NCBI GenBank assembly: GCA_040384625.1
Contig: JAZKIW010000089.1
Span: 1-22,359, forward strand
Length of the DNA stretch: 22,359 nucleotides
Direction of reading: 5' to 3'
Source of the DNA: CADEEN01 sp040384625
GTDB taxonomy: Bacteria > Pseudomonadota > Gammaproteobacteria > Burkholderiales > Burkholderiaceae_C
Part shown: positions 7,075 to 15,472 of the stretch, one piece after another
How the letters are laid out: the number at the start of each line of letters is the position of its first letter
Numbering within the stretch: the stretch's first letter is position 1
Program-made: the position numbers and the translations under genes
Notes under the pieces: generated by a model
The model's database searches: none
What the model was told of the DNA's origin: nothing
Seen by the model: the letters and a program-made list of their open reading frames with translations, nothing else

Positions 7075-9930
7075 ATGATGCAGCAAAGCAGGTCGAATTC
7101 GTACCTGTTCGGGGGCAATGCCCCGTACGTCGAAGAGCTCTACGAGGCCTACCTCGACAACCCCGGCTCGGTACCCGAGACCTGGCGCACCTACTTCGAC
7201 AACCTGCAGAACGTGGCGGCCACTGACGGCTCGGAGCGTCGCGACGTGGCCCATGCCCCGGTGGTCGAATCCTTCGCCCAGCGCGCCAAGGCCAATGCCT
7301 TCGCCAGCAAAGCCAGCAGCACCGACCTGGCCGTCGCCCGCAAGCAGGTTCACGTCCAGTCCCTGATCGCTGCCTACCGGTTCCTCGGCTCGCGCTGGGC
7401 CGATCTGGACCCCCTGAAGCGCACCGAGCGGCCGAAGATCCCCGAGCTTGAGCCGGCGTTCTACGACCTGTCCGAGTCGGACATGGACATCACCTTCAGC
7501 GCCGCCAATACCTATTTCGGCGCCGAGCAGATGAGCCTGCGCGAGATCATGCAGGCGTTGCGCGAGACCTATTGCGGTACCGTGGGCGCCGAGTACATGC
7601 ACTGCACGGACCCGACGGAGAAGCGCTGGTGGCAGGAGCGCCTGGAGCGCGTGCGCAGCAAGCCGAGCTTCACGGCCGACGAGAAGAGGCACATCCTGGA
7701 TCGCCTGACGGCGGCCGAAGGTCTGGAGCGCTACCTGCACACGAAGTTCGTCGGACAGAAGCGCTTTTCGCTCGAAGGCAGCGAGAGCTTCATAGCCTCG
7801 ATGGACGAGTTGGTTCAGCGCGGCGGCGAGAAGGGGGTGCAGGAGATCGTGATCGGCATGGCCCATCGCGGACGCCTGAACGTGCTCGTCAATACCCTGG
7901 GCAAGATGCCCGCCGACCTGTTCGCCGAGTTCGATCACACGGCCAAGGAAGACCTGCCCTCGGGCGACGTCAAGTACCACCAGGGCTTCTCGAGCGATAT
8001 CTCGACGCCCGGCGGCGCGGTGCACCTGTCGCTGTCCTTCAACCCCTCGCACCTCGAAATCGTCAACCCGGTGGTCGAGGGCAGCGTCAAGGCGCGGCTG
8101 GACCGCCGCGGCGACAAAGCGGGCGATCAGGTGCTGCCGGTGCTGGTGCACGGCGATGCGGCCTTCGCCGGCCAGGGCGTGGTGATGGAGACGCTGGCAC
8201 TGGCGCAGACGCGCGGCTACTACACCGGCGGGACGGTGCACCTGGTCATCAACAATCAGATCGGATTCACCACCAGCGACCCGCGCGACTCGCGTTCGAC
8301 CCTGTACTGCACAGACGTGGTCAAGATGATCGAGGCGCCGGTGCTGCACGTGAATGGCGACGACCCCGAGGCCGTGGTGCTGTGCACGCAGCTGGCGATG
8401 GACTACCGGCAGGCTTTCAACAAGGACGTCGTCGTCGACATCATCTGCTTCCGCAAGCTGGGCCACAACGAACAGGACACGCCGAGCCTGACCCAGCCGC
8501 TGATGTACAAGAAGATCGCCCAGCATCCGGGCACGCGCAAGCTCTACGGCGAGAAGCTGGTGGCGCAGAACGTCTTGCCGGCCGACGGCCCGGACGATAT
8601 GGTCAAGGCCTATCGGGCTGCCATGGACGCGGGCAGGCACACGGTCGATCCGGTGCTGACCAACTTCAAGAGCAAGTACGCGGTCGATTGGTCGCCGTAC
8701 CTGAACCGCAAGTGGACCGATGCTGCCGACACGGCCTTGCCGCTGGCCGAGATCAAGCGCCTGGCCGAGCGCATCACGACGATCCCGAAGGACTTCAAGG
8801 CGCATCCCCTGGTCGAGAAGGTGATCGCCGACCGCGCCGCGATGGGCCGTGGCGAGATCAATGTCGACTGGGGCATGGGTGAGCATCTGGCTTACGCATC
8901 CCTGGTGGCCAGCGGCTACCCGGTACGCCTGTCGGGCGAGGACTGTGGACGCGGCACCTTCGTGCACCGCCACTCCGTGCTGCACGACCAGAACCGCGAG
9001 AAGTGGGATGCCGGCACCTATGTGCCGCTCGAGAACGTGGCTGAAAACCAGGCTCCGTTCGTGGTCATCGACTCGATCCTGTCCGAAGAGGCCGTGCTCG
9101 GTTTCGAGTACGGCTATGCGTCGGCCGATCCGAACACGCTGACGATCTGGGAGGCGCAGTTCGGCGACTTCGTCAACGGCGCGCAAGTCGTGATCGACCA
9201 GTTCCTGGCCTCGGGCGAAGTCAAGTGGGGCCGCGTCAATGGCCTGACGCTGATGCTGCCGCACGGCTACGAAGGGCAAGGGCCGGAGCACAGCTCGGCG
9301 CGCCTGGAGCGCTTCATGCAACTGGCGGCCGACAACAACATGCAGATCGTCCAGCCGACGACGGCCAGCCAGATCTTCCATGTGCTGCGCCGGCAGATGG
9401 TGCGCATGTTCAGGAAGCCGCTGGTGATCATGACGCCCAAGTCGCTGCTGCGGAACAAGGACGCGACCTCGCCGCTGTCCGAGTTCACGAAAGGCGAATT
9501 CCGCACCGTCATCGGGCCGAGTCATCCCGACATCGACCCGATGAAGGTCAAGCGCGTGATTGCCTGTTCAGGCAAGGTGGTCTACGACCTCGTCAAGCGC
9601 CGTGACGAGAAGAAGGCCTGGGATGTGGTCGTGCTGCGCGTCGAGCAGCTGTACCCCTTCCCGCACAAGGCCTTCACGGCGGAGTTGAAGAAGTTCCCGA
9701 ATGCGACCGAGGTCGTGTGGTGCCAGGACGAGCCGCAGAACCAAGGCGCCTGGTTCTTCGTGCAGCACTACATCCACGAGAACATGTCCGAAGGTCAGAA
9801 GCTCGGCTACGCGGGGCGTCCGGCTTCGGCCTCGCCGGCCGTGGGTTACGCCCACCTGCACCAGGAGCAGCAGAAGACCCTGCTCGACCAGGCCTTCGGC
9901 AAGCTCAAGGGCTTCGTCCTGAGCAAGTAA
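7075..9930 (+). CDS. odhA: 2-oxoglutarate dehydrogenase E1 component
   Basis: This 951-residue thiamine-diphosphate enzyme decarboxylates 2-oxoglutarate in the TCA cycle and transfers the succinyl group to the E2 lipoyl arm. The N-terminal E2-docking segment (SYLFGGNAPYVEELYEAYL) is typical. The ThDP and magnesium site is visible as HGDAAFAGQG (359-368) plus NNQIGF (393-398), and MAHRGRLNVL (262-271) is the conserved substrate-side segment. The transketolase-like pyrimidine domain and the C-terminal domain follow, with PHGYEGQGPEHSSAR and WCQDEPQNQGAW as landmarks. Length is slightly above the E. coli protein (SucA, about 933). ATGATG offers two adjacent starts (7075 and 7078), with AAGGTGAG just upstream. 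It is the first gene of odhA-odhB-lpdA-zapE. Confidence 0.98.
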   Translation: MMQQSRSNSYLFGGNAPYVEELYEAYLDNPGSVPETWRTYFDNLQNVAATDGSERRDVAHAPVVESFAQRAKANAFASKASSTDLAVARKQVHVQSLIAAYRFLGSRWADLDPLKRTERPKIPELEPAFYDLSESDMDITFSAANTYFGAEQMSLREIMQALRETYCGTVGAEYMHCTDPTEKRWWQERLERVRSKPSFTADEKRHILDRLTAAEGLERYLHTKFVGQKRFSLEGSESFIASMDELVQRGGEKGVQEIVIGMAHRGRLNVLVNTLGKMPADLFAEFDHTAKEDLPSGDVKYHQGFSSDISTPGGAVHLSLSFNPSHLEIVNPVVEGSVKARLDRRGDKAGDQVLPVLVHGDAAFAGQGVVMETLALAQTRGYYTGGTVHLVINNQIGFTTSDPRDSRSTLYCTDVVKMIEAPVLHVNGDDPEAVVLCTQLAMDYRQAFNKDVVVDIICFRKLGHNEQDTPSLTQPLMYKKIAQHPGTRKLYGEKLVAQNVLPADGPDDMVKAYRAAMDAGRHTVDPVLTNFKSKYAVDWSPYLNRKWTDAADTALPLAEIKRLAERITTIPKDFKAHPLVEKVIADRAAMGRGEINVDWGMGEHLAYASLVASGYPVRLSGEDCGRGTFVHRHSVLHDQNREKWDAGTYVPLENVAENQAPFVVIDSILSEEAVLGFEYGYASADPNTLTIWEAQFGDFVNGAQVVIDQFLASGEVKWGRVNGLTLMLPHGYEGQGPEHSSARLERFMQLAADNNMQIVQPTTASQIFHVLRRQMVRMFRKPLVIMTPKSLLRNKDATSPLSEFTKGEFRTVIGPSHPDIDPMKVKRVIACSGKVVYDLVKRRDEKKAWDVVVLRVEQLYPFPHKAFTAELKKFPNATEVVWCQDEPQNQGAWFFVQHYIHENMSEGQKLGYAGRPASASPAVGYAHLHQEQQKTLLDQAFGKLKGFVLSK

Positions 9931-9948
9931 ATCCAAGAAGAGACATTC

Positions 9949-11184
9949 ATGGCCATCATCGAAGTCAAGGTTCCACAGCTGTCCGAGTCGGTCGCCGAAG
10001 CCACCCTGCTGCAGTGGAAGAAGCAACCCGGCGAAGCGGTCGCCATCGACGAGATCCTGATCGAGGTCGAGACCGACAAGGTGGTGCTCGAAGTGCCTGC
10101 CCCTGCGGCCGGCGTGCTGAGCGCTCATGTGGCGGCGAACGGCGCGACCGTCGTGGCCGAGCAGTTGATCGCGACCATCGATACCGAAGGCAAGGCAAGC
10201 GCCGTCGTACCCGCTGCAGCGAGCACTGCCGCCGCGGCGCCGGTCGCTGCGGCGGCGCCAGCCGCAGGCGCGGGTGTGGCGATGCCGGCCGCCGCAAAGC
10301 TGATGGCCGACAACCAGATGCCTCCAGGGTCGGTCGTCGGCAGCGGCAAGGACGGCCGCGTGCTCAAGGGCGACGTGCTGGCAGCTGCGGCACCGAAGGT
10401 CGCTCCACCAGCGGCCCCCACCGCTACCGCGGCGACCAGGCCGCTGCCCACGGTGGCCGCCCCGGCAGCACCGAACCTGGGCGAAAGGCCCGAGCAGCGC
10501 GTGCCGATGTCGCGTCTGCGCGCCCGTGTCGCCGAGCGCCTGCTGCAGTCGCAATCGACGAACGCCATCCTGACCACGTTCAACGAAGTGAACATGGCGC
10601 CGGTCATGGAGATGCGCAAGAAGTTCCAGGAGAAGTTCGAGAAGGAGCATGGCTGCAAGCTCGGCTTCATGAGCTTCTTCGTCAAGGCGGCGGTGGCGGC
10701 ATTGAAGAAGTACCCGGTACTTAACGCCTCGGTCGACGGTAACGACATCGTCTACCACGGCTACTTCGACATCGGCATCGCGGTCGGTTCGCCGCGCGGG
10801 CTGGTTGTGCCGATCGTGCGCAACGCTGATCAGATGAGCTTTGCCGACATCGAGAAGAAGATCGCCGAGTACGGCAAGAAGGCGGCTGATGGCAAGCTCG
10901 GCATCGAAGAGCTGACCGGCGGCACGTTCTCGATCTCCAACGGGGGCGTCTTCGGCTCGATGCTCAGTACGCCGATCATCAACCCGCCGCAAAGCGCGAT
11001 CCTGGGCGTGCATGCAACCAAGGATCGTGCGGTGGTCGAGAACGGCCAGGTTGTCGTGCGCCCGGTGAATTACCTGGCGATGAGCTACGACCACCGCATC
11101 ATCGACGGTCGAGAGGCAGTGCTAGGCCTGGTGGCGATGAAAGAAGCGCTGGAAGACCCGGCTCGACTCCTGTTCGATATCTGA
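9949..11184 (+). CDS. odhB: Dihydrolipoyllysine succinyltransferase, E2 of 2-oxoglutarate dehydrogenase
   Basis: This is the 411-residue E2 core protein. A single lipoyl domain spans about residues 2-77, with Lys44 in ETDKVVLEVP as the lipoylation site. An Ala/Pro-rich flexible linker (84-112) follows, then the peripheral subunit-binding domain (about 113-147, with GSGKDGRVLKGDVL). A second linker leads to the catalytic domain from about residue 180. The active site is SYDHRIIDG (379-387), with His382 and Asp386. One lipoyl domain and the domain lengths fit succinyltransferase rather than the pyruvate dehydrogenase E2. It starts 18 bases after odhA with an AGAAGAGA site, and the E3 gene follows 13 bases after its stop. 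Confidence 0.98.
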   Translation: MAIIEVKVPQLSESVAEATLLQWKKQPGEAVAIDEILIEVETDKVVLEVPAPAAGVLSAHVAANGATVVAEQLIATIDTEGKASAVVPAAASTAAAAPVAAAAPAAGAGVAMPAAAKLMADNQMPPGSVVGSGKDGRVLKGDVLAAAAPKVAPPAAPTATAATRPLPTVAAPAAPNLGERPEQRVPMSRLRARVAERLLQSQSTNAILTTFNEVNMAPVMEMRKKFQEKFEKEHGCKLGFMSFFVKAAVAALKKYPVLNASVDGNDIVYHGYFDIGIAVGSPRGLVVPIVRNADQMSFADIEKKIAEYGKKAADGKLGIEELTGGTFSISNGGVFGSMLSTPIINPPQSAILGVHATKDRAVVENGQVVVRPVNYLAMSYDHRIIDGREAVLGLVAMKEALEDPARLLFDI

Positions 11185-11197
11185 GCCGGCGGCATCC

Positions 11198-12616
11198 ATG
11201 AGCAAGGCATTCGACGTCATCGTCATCGGCGCCGGTCCTGGCGGCTACATCGCCGCCATCCGCGCGGCCCAACTCGGTTTCAACACAGCCTGCATCGACG
11301 AGTGGAGGAACGACAAGGGCGGGCCGGCGCCGGGCGGCACCTGCACCAATGTCGGATGCATCCCGAGCAAGGCCCTGCTGCAGTCGAGCGAGCACTTCGA
11401 GCATGCCGGCCACGCCTTTGCAGACCATGGCATCGGCTTGAAGGACCTGAGTATCGATGTCGCGAAGATGCTCAAGCGCAAGGACACGGTGGTCAAGCAG
11501 AACAACGACGGCATCCTGTACCTGTTCAAGAAGAACAAGGTGACGTTCTTCCACGGGCGGGGGTCGTTCGTCCGATCGGCAGACGGCGGTTACGAGATCG
11601 CCGTCGATGGTGAGTCCCTGGTGGGCAAGCACATCGTCGTCGCGACCGGTTCGAGCCCGCGCGCACTGCCGGGTACGGCCTTCGACGAAGACAGGATCCT
11701 GTCGAACGACGGCGCCCTGCGCATTCGGACGCTGCCCAAGACGCTGGGCCTGATCGGTTCGGGTGTGATCGGTCTGGAGATGGGTTCGGTCTGGCGCCGC
11801 CTCGGGGCTCAGGTCACGGTGCTCGAGGCGCTGCCGAGTTTCCTCGGGGCCGTCGATGAGCAGATCGCCAAGGAAGCGCACAAGGCTTTCACCAAGCAGG
11901 GCCTGAAGATCGAACTCGGCGTCAAGGTCGGTGAGATCTCCAATGGCAAGCATGGCGTCAGCGTGGCCTACACCAATGCCAAGGGCGAAGCGCAGACGCT
12001 GGACGTCGACAAGCTGATCGTCTCGATCGGTCGCGTTCCCAACACCACGGGCCTCGATGCTGCAGCGGTCGGCCTGAAGCTCGACGAGCGCGGTGCGATC
12101 GTGGTCGACGAGGAGTGCCGCACCAACCTGCCGCGCGTCTGGGCTGTCGGTGATGTCGTGCGCGGACCGATGCTGGCGCACAAGGCCGAAGAAGAGGGCG
12201 TCGCTGTGGCCGAGCGCATTGCCGGCCAGCATGGGCATGTCGACTTCAACCTCGTGCCCTGGGTCATCTACACCAGCCCGGAGATTGCCTGGGTCGGCCA
12301 GACCGAGCAGCAACTGAAGGCGGCCGGCCGGGCCTACCGAGCCGGCAGCTTCCCATTCATGGCCAATGGCCGCGCGCGGGCCCTCGGCGACACCACCGGG
12401 ATGGTGAAGATGCTCGCCGACGCTGCCACCGATGAGATCCTGGGCGTGCACATCGTCGGCCCCTACGCCAGCGAACTGATCGCCGAGGCCTGCGTCGCGA
12501 TGGCCTTTCGCGCCAGTAGCGAAGACATCGCCCGCATCTGCCATGCGCACCCGTCGTTGAGCGAATCGACGAAGGAAGCGGCCCTGGCCGTCGACAAGCG
12601 TACCCTGAACTTCTGA
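11198..12616 (+). CDS. lpdA: Dihydrolipoamide dehydrogenase (E3)
   Basis: This 472-residue FAD/NAD disulfide oxidoreductase reoxidises dihydrolipoamide on E2 and produces NADH. The FAD dinucleotide-binding motif GAGPGG is at 11-16. The redox-active disulfide is Cys49-Cys54 in GGTCTNVGCIPSKALL. The NAD-binding glycine motif lies in LGLIGSGVIGLEMGS. The C-terminal dimerisation domain carries the catalytic dyad His451/Glu456 in HAHPSLSE. All key residues are present and the length is normal. Its place in the odh operon suggests it is the E3 of this complex, though it may also serve other lipoyl complexes if no second copy exists. Confidence 0.98.
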   Translation: MSKAFDVIVIGAGPGGYIAAIRAAQLGFNTACIDEWRNDKGGPAPGGTCTNVGCIPSKALLQSSEHFEHAGHAFADHGIGLKDLSIDVAKMLKRKDTVVKQNNDGILYLFKKNKVTFFHGRGSFVRSADGGYEIAVDGESLVGKHIVVATGSSPRALPGTAFDEDRILSNDGALRIRTLPKTLGLIGSGVIGLEMGSVWRRLGAQVTVLEALPSFLGAVDEQIAKEAHKAFTKQGLKIELGVKVGEISNGKHGVSVAYTNAKGEAQTLDVDKLIVSIGRVPNTTGLDAAAVGLKLDERGAIVVDEECRTNLPRVWAVGDVVRGPMLAHKAEEEGVAVAERIAGQHGHVDFNLVPWVIYTSPEIAWVGQTEQQLKAAGRAYRAGSFPFMANGRARALGDTTGMVKMLADAATDEILGVHIVGPYASELIAEACVAMAFRASSEDIARICHAHPSLSESTKEAALAVDKRTLNF

Positions 12617-12632
12617 GCGCGCGGGCCGCGTC

Positions 12633-13730
12633 GTGGGGGTCCGTCAGCTCTACGAACAGACGCTCGCCGAACGCGGCTACGCCAGCGACCCCGCACAGTT
12701 GCTCGCTGTCGACGCGCTCGAGCGTTGCGAGAACGAGTGGGCCGACTACAAGGCGCGGCGTTCGAATGCCTTGACGCAGCTGATCCGGCGCCCGCCCATC
12801 CCTCGCGGCGTCTACCTGCACGGCGGCGTCGGGCGCGGCAAGAGCTTCCTGATGGACTGCTTCTTCCAGTCGGTGCCTCTGCGGCGCAAGACGCGCCTGC
12901 ACTTTCACGAGTTCATGCGCGAAGTGCACCGCGAACTGCAGGACCTGAAGGGCACCGTCAACCCCCTTGACGAACTCGGCCAGCGCATCGCACGGCGCTT
13001 CCGTCTGATCTGCTTCGATGAATTTCATGTCGCCGACGTGACCGACGCGATGATCCTGCACCGTTTGCTCGCGGCCTTGTTCGCGAACCGCGTCAGCATC
13101 GTCACCACGTCGAACTTCCATCCCGATGCGCTGTACCCGAACGGCCTGCACCGCGATCGCATCCTGCCGGCGATCGCCCTGCTGAAGGACAAGCTCGAGG
13201 TGATCGGCGTCGATAACGGCACCGACTACCGGCGCCGCACGCTGGAGCGCGTACAGCGTTACCACTGGCCACTCGGGCCGGCTGCCGATGCCGCCCTGAG
13301 CGAGGCCTTCGACCAGCTGGCCGAAGTGCGGGACGAAGATCCGGTGCTCTACATCGAACAACGCGAGATCACGGCCCGCCGCAAGGCAGGTGGTGTGGTG
13401 TGGTTCGACTTCAAGTGGTTGTGCGGCGGGCCACGTTCGCAGAACGACTATCTCGAGGTCGCCAGCCGCTTCCACACCCTGATCCTGGCCGGCGTGCCGC
13501 AGATGCCGCCGCGCATGGCCAGCGAAGCGAGGCGCTTCACCTGGCTCGTCGACGTGCTCTACGACCGACGTGTCAAGCTCATCATGTCAGCGGAAGTGCC
13601 GCCGGAGGAGTTGTATCTGGAAGGTCCCCTGGCCCACGAGTTCCCGCGCACGGTGTCGCGGCTGAACGAAATGCAATCGGTCGAGTTCCTGGCCCTGGAG
13701 CGTCGTGATGTCGATACTTCGCTTACCTGA
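12633..13730 (+). CDS. zapE: Cell division protein ZapE (AFG1-like ATPase)
   Basis: This 365-residue P-loop ATPase belongs to the AFG1/ZapE family. Walker A is GGVGRGKS (64-71), Walker B is LICFDEF (125-131), and a sensor-like TTSN (158-161) leads into YPNGLHRDR. The N-terminal VRQLYEQTLAERGY and the short C-terminal part with FLALERRD are usual. In E. coli ZapE interacts with FtsZ and affects the Z ring; the eukaryotic relative is mitochondrial. Translation apparently starts at GTG 12633, 16 bases after the lpdA stop, and no clear Shine-Dalgarno site is visible. It may therefore depend on translation of the upstream gene. Its position after the odh genes suggests cotranscription. Confidence 0.93.
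   Translation: MGVRQLYEQTLAERGYASDPAQLLAVDALERCENEWADYKARRSNALTQLIRRPPIPRGVYLHGGVGRGKSFLMDCFFQSVPLRRKTRLHFHEFMREVHRELQDLKGTVNPLDELGQRIARRFRLICFDEFHVADVTDAMILHRLLAALFANRVSIVTTSNFHPDALYPNGLHRDRILPAIALLKDKLEVIGVDNGTDYRRRTLERVQRYHWPLGPAADAALSEAFDQLAEVRDEDPVLYIEQREITARRKAGGVVWFDFKWLCGGPRSQNDYLEVASRFHTLILAGVPQMPPRMASEARRFTWLVDVLYDRRVKLIMSAEVPPEELYLEGPLAHEFPRTVSRLNEMQSVEFLALERRDVDTSLT
13697..13700 (+). promoter_or_regulatory. Ribosome binding site for the small secreted protein
   Basis: GGAG inside the 3' end of zapE lies seven bases before ATG 13708. It supports that codon over the adjacent GTG at 13705. Confidence 0.5.
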
Positions 13731-14316
13731 CTGGCTCTTGCTGCTGGGCTTGGCGGCAACGTCGGTGCTCGCTGAGGCTGCGCCGGGCGTTGATGCGGCA
13801 CAGCGCCAGCGCATCGCGACCGAGCGGGCCGCGATCGAACGCGATGCCCGGACGGCGCTGAAGGCGTGCACACAGCAGTTTGCCGTGACGGACTGCGCTG
13901 TCCGCGCCAAGGCCGATCGACGCCTTCGCATGCAGCCGCTGGAGCGTGAGCTGGCCGTGCTCGACGACGAACTCCGCAAGCGGCGTGCCGCAGAGCGCCT
14001 GGCGCAGATCGAGCAACGCAAGCTTTCGCGTGCTGCCGAGCCGCCTGAAGTCACGGTGCACAGCCGCAAGCCCGCGGCCAGCGCGCCGGCTCCAGTTCGG
14101 CCGGCGGCCGCGCGCGCGAGCGAGGCAAGCGAAAGCGCGCGACGCGCGGCTGCGTCTCAGGCCGCGGCCGAAGCCACGCGGCGCGCGGCCGCGTCAGCGC
14201 GACGCATCGAGCAGGCCCAGGCACATCGCCTGTCGATCGAGCAGCGCAATCGCGAGCGCACCAAGTCGGGGGGGCCGGCCCAGCCCTTGCCCGTGCCGCC
14301 GGGGCAGACTCGCTAG
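13708..14316 (+). CDS. Secreted or periplasmic protein of unknown function with a conserved Cys pair
   Basis: I do not recognise a named family. The 202-residue product starts with a signal-peptide-like segment (LLLLGLAATSVLAEA, cleavage likely near residues 22-24). A helical charged region follows, with Cys54 and Cys63 in ACTQQFAVTDC, spaced suitably for one disulfide. The region RRLRMQPLERELAVLDDELR then RKRRAAERLAQIEQRK looks like coiled coil. The rest (about 122-202) is Ala/Arg/Pro-rich low complexity. The frame overlaps the zapE end by 23 bases, so it is probably the last gene of that transcript. I recall similar short proteins with a Cys-x8-Cys motif beside zapE in other Burkholderiales, but their function is not known to me. 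Confidence 0.75.
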   Translation: MSILRLPDWLLLLGLAATSVLAEAAPGVDAAQRQRIATERAAIERDARTALKACTQQFAVTDCAVRAKADRRLRMQPLERELAVLDDELRKRRAAERLAQIEQRKLSRAAEPPEVTVHSRKPAASAPAPVRPAAARASEASESARRAAASQAAAEATRRAAASARRIEQAQAHRLSIEQRNRERTKSGGPAQPLPVPPGQTR

Positions 14317-14347
14317 CCACCGAGCCAATGCTCGCGCGGCGCGTCGC

Positions 14348-15118
14348 TCAGCGCTCGAGCGCCTCGACCCGAACCAGGGCCAGCGACAAGTTGTCGCCAC
14401 CGCCGCGCGCGCGTTGGCGCGCCTTGGACACCAGCATCTCGCTGGCCTCGCGCGGGGGGAGGGTGTGCACGATCGCGCCCATCTCCTTGGGCGTGAAGTA
14501 GTGCCAGAGGCCGTCGCTGCAGGCCATGACGCTGTCGCCGATCTCGAGCTGACCGAGGTGGGCCTGGGTCAATGGCGGATCCTGGTGTGTTCCCAGGCAG
14601 CCGGTGAGCAGGTTCGATTGCGGGTGCGTGTTGGCTTCCTCTTCCGTGATCTGGCCCTCATCGATCAGGCGCTGCACGAAGGAGTGGTCGACCGTACGGC
14701 TGACCATGTCGGGGCCACGGAAGTGGTAGACGCGTGAGTCGCCGGCATGCACGATGTCGCAGCGCCGGTCCGGTCCGACCAGGATGGCGGCGATGGTGCT
14801 GTGCGGCTCCTCTTCGGCCGCAAGCGCAGTGAGCTTGATCATCAGGTGCGACTCCTGCACCAGCTGACGCAGCAGGTCCGAAGCGTCGTCGCGTGTGGCC
14901 ACGTGCCGCTCGTAGATCTGCTTGGCCACCATCACCACCTGGTCGGCGGCCTTGCGACCGCCGCTCTTGCCGCCCATGCCGTCGGCGAGCACGGCCAGCG
15001 CACAGCCCGGCGTGCGCGGGTGGGGGACGATCTCGACCTGATCCTGTTGGTAGCTGCGGTCGCCACGGTGCATGCCGGTGGCGGCGCTGAGTCTGTATCC
15101 GGGAGCAGCAGTGGCCAT
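14348..15118 (-). CDS. PP2C-family serine/threonine protein phosphatase
   Basis: This 256-residue metal-dependent phosphatase should be cytosolic, as it has no membrane segment or signal peptide. The PP2C metal-site motifs are intact: SYQQDQ with Asp26, ADGMGG with Asp46, AGDSRVY with Asp127, CSDGLW with Asp202 and GGGDNLS with Asp242. It would remove phosphate from Ser/Thr residues of proteins phosphorylated by a Hanks-type kinase, but no kinase gene is in the window. The start at 15118 was chosen because the protein then begins just before the family core. The frame continues up to 15181, overlapping the divergent gene region. No Shine-Dalgarno site precedes 15118, and a -10-like element is placed for a leaderless transcript. 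Confidence 0.93.
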   Translation of the reverse strand: MATAAPGYRLSAATGMHRGDRSYQQDQVEIVPHPRTPGCALAVLADGMGGKSGGRKAADQVVMVAKQIYERHVATRDDASDLLRQLVQESHLMIKLTALAAEEEPHSTIAAILVGPDRRCDIVHAGDSRVYHFRGPDMVSRTVDHSFVQRLIDEGQITEEEANTHPQSNLLTGCLGTHQDPPLTQAHLGQLEIGDSVMACSDGLWHYFTPKEMGAIVHTLPPREASEMLVSKARQRARGGGDNLSLALVRVEALER

Positions 15119-15124
15119 GCATGC

Positions 15125-15130
15125 AATATA
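15125..15130 (-). promoter_or_regulatory. Candidate -10 for a leaderless PP2C transcript
   Basis: TATATT on the minus strand ends seven bases before the first base of the ATG at 15118. Transcription would then begin at or next to the A of the start codon. The absence of any Shine-Dalgarno sequence fits this. The -35 position shows only a weak hexamer (around 15148-15154). Confidence 0.4.
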
Positions 15131-15200
15131 CGGGATGGCTGCAGCGGCCCGATTTCCAGGGCGTGAAGTCTTGCCGCTCACCTACACTGCCGGTGAACCG

Positions 15201-15404
15201 ATGGACGACAACCTGCACTCGCCCCAGCGCCGCCTGATCGAGCTGCGCATCGAACACGGCGATCTGGACAGCCTGATCGACCGCCTGGCCGAGGAAGCCC
15301 CACTCGACGACCTGGCGTTGCGCCGGCTGAAGAAGCGCAGGCTCTTGCTGCGCGACCAGATCGCCCACCTCTCCGCGCAGATCGACCCACCTGAACCCGC
15401 GTGA
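15201..15404 (+). CDS. YdcH family (DUF465) small protein
   Basis: This is a 67-residue charged helical protein with the DUF465 pattern: a short helix around RLIELRIEHGDLDSLIDRLAEE, a turn (APLDD), then the basic helix LALRRLKKRRLLLRDQIAHL. It is predicted to be a small antiparallel coiled coil; the function of the family is unknown. ATG 15201 was chosen over an in-frame start at 15072 because the extra part lies across the divergent promoter region and inside the PP2C gene. A GGTGA lies just upstream. A TACACT at 15183-15188 might be the -10, which would give a very short leader. The helicase gene follows. Confidence 0.85.
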   Translation: MDDNLHSPQRRLIELRIEHGDLDSLIDRLAEEAPLDDLALRRLKKRRLLLRDQIAHLSAQIDPPEPA

Positions 15405-15433
15405 ATGACGGCCCCAGTCTCGCTTTACTCGCA

Positions 15434-15448
15434 GCCCCCGAAGGGGGC
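15434..15448. repeat. GC-rich hairpin, intergenic-repeat type
   Basis: GCCCCC-GAA-GGGGGC forms a perfect 6-base stem with a 3-base loop between the YdcH stop and the likely DinG start. It is preceded by CTCGCTTTACTCGCA. This combination resembles short hairpin sequences that I recall as frequent between genes in Comamonadaceae and relatives. Only one copy is in this window, so its repeat nature cannot be shown here. It could also attenuate transcription into the helicase gene. Confidence 0.4.
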
Positions 15449-15472
15449 GTGGAGGTCGCCCAGCGTGTCGTG

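Noticed and set aside
6985..9525. Very long open frame (846 codons) antisense to odhA
   Set aside because: It is a mirror of GC-rich codon use in odhA; its composition (His/Arg/Gln-rich) and lack of any family motif mark it as a shadow.
14321..14334. CGAGC-CAAT-GCTCG hairpin between the convergent secreted-protein and PP2C genes as bidirectional terminator
   Set aside because: The position is attractive but the 5-base stem lacks a T-tract on either side; such short hairpins are frequent in GC-rich DNA.
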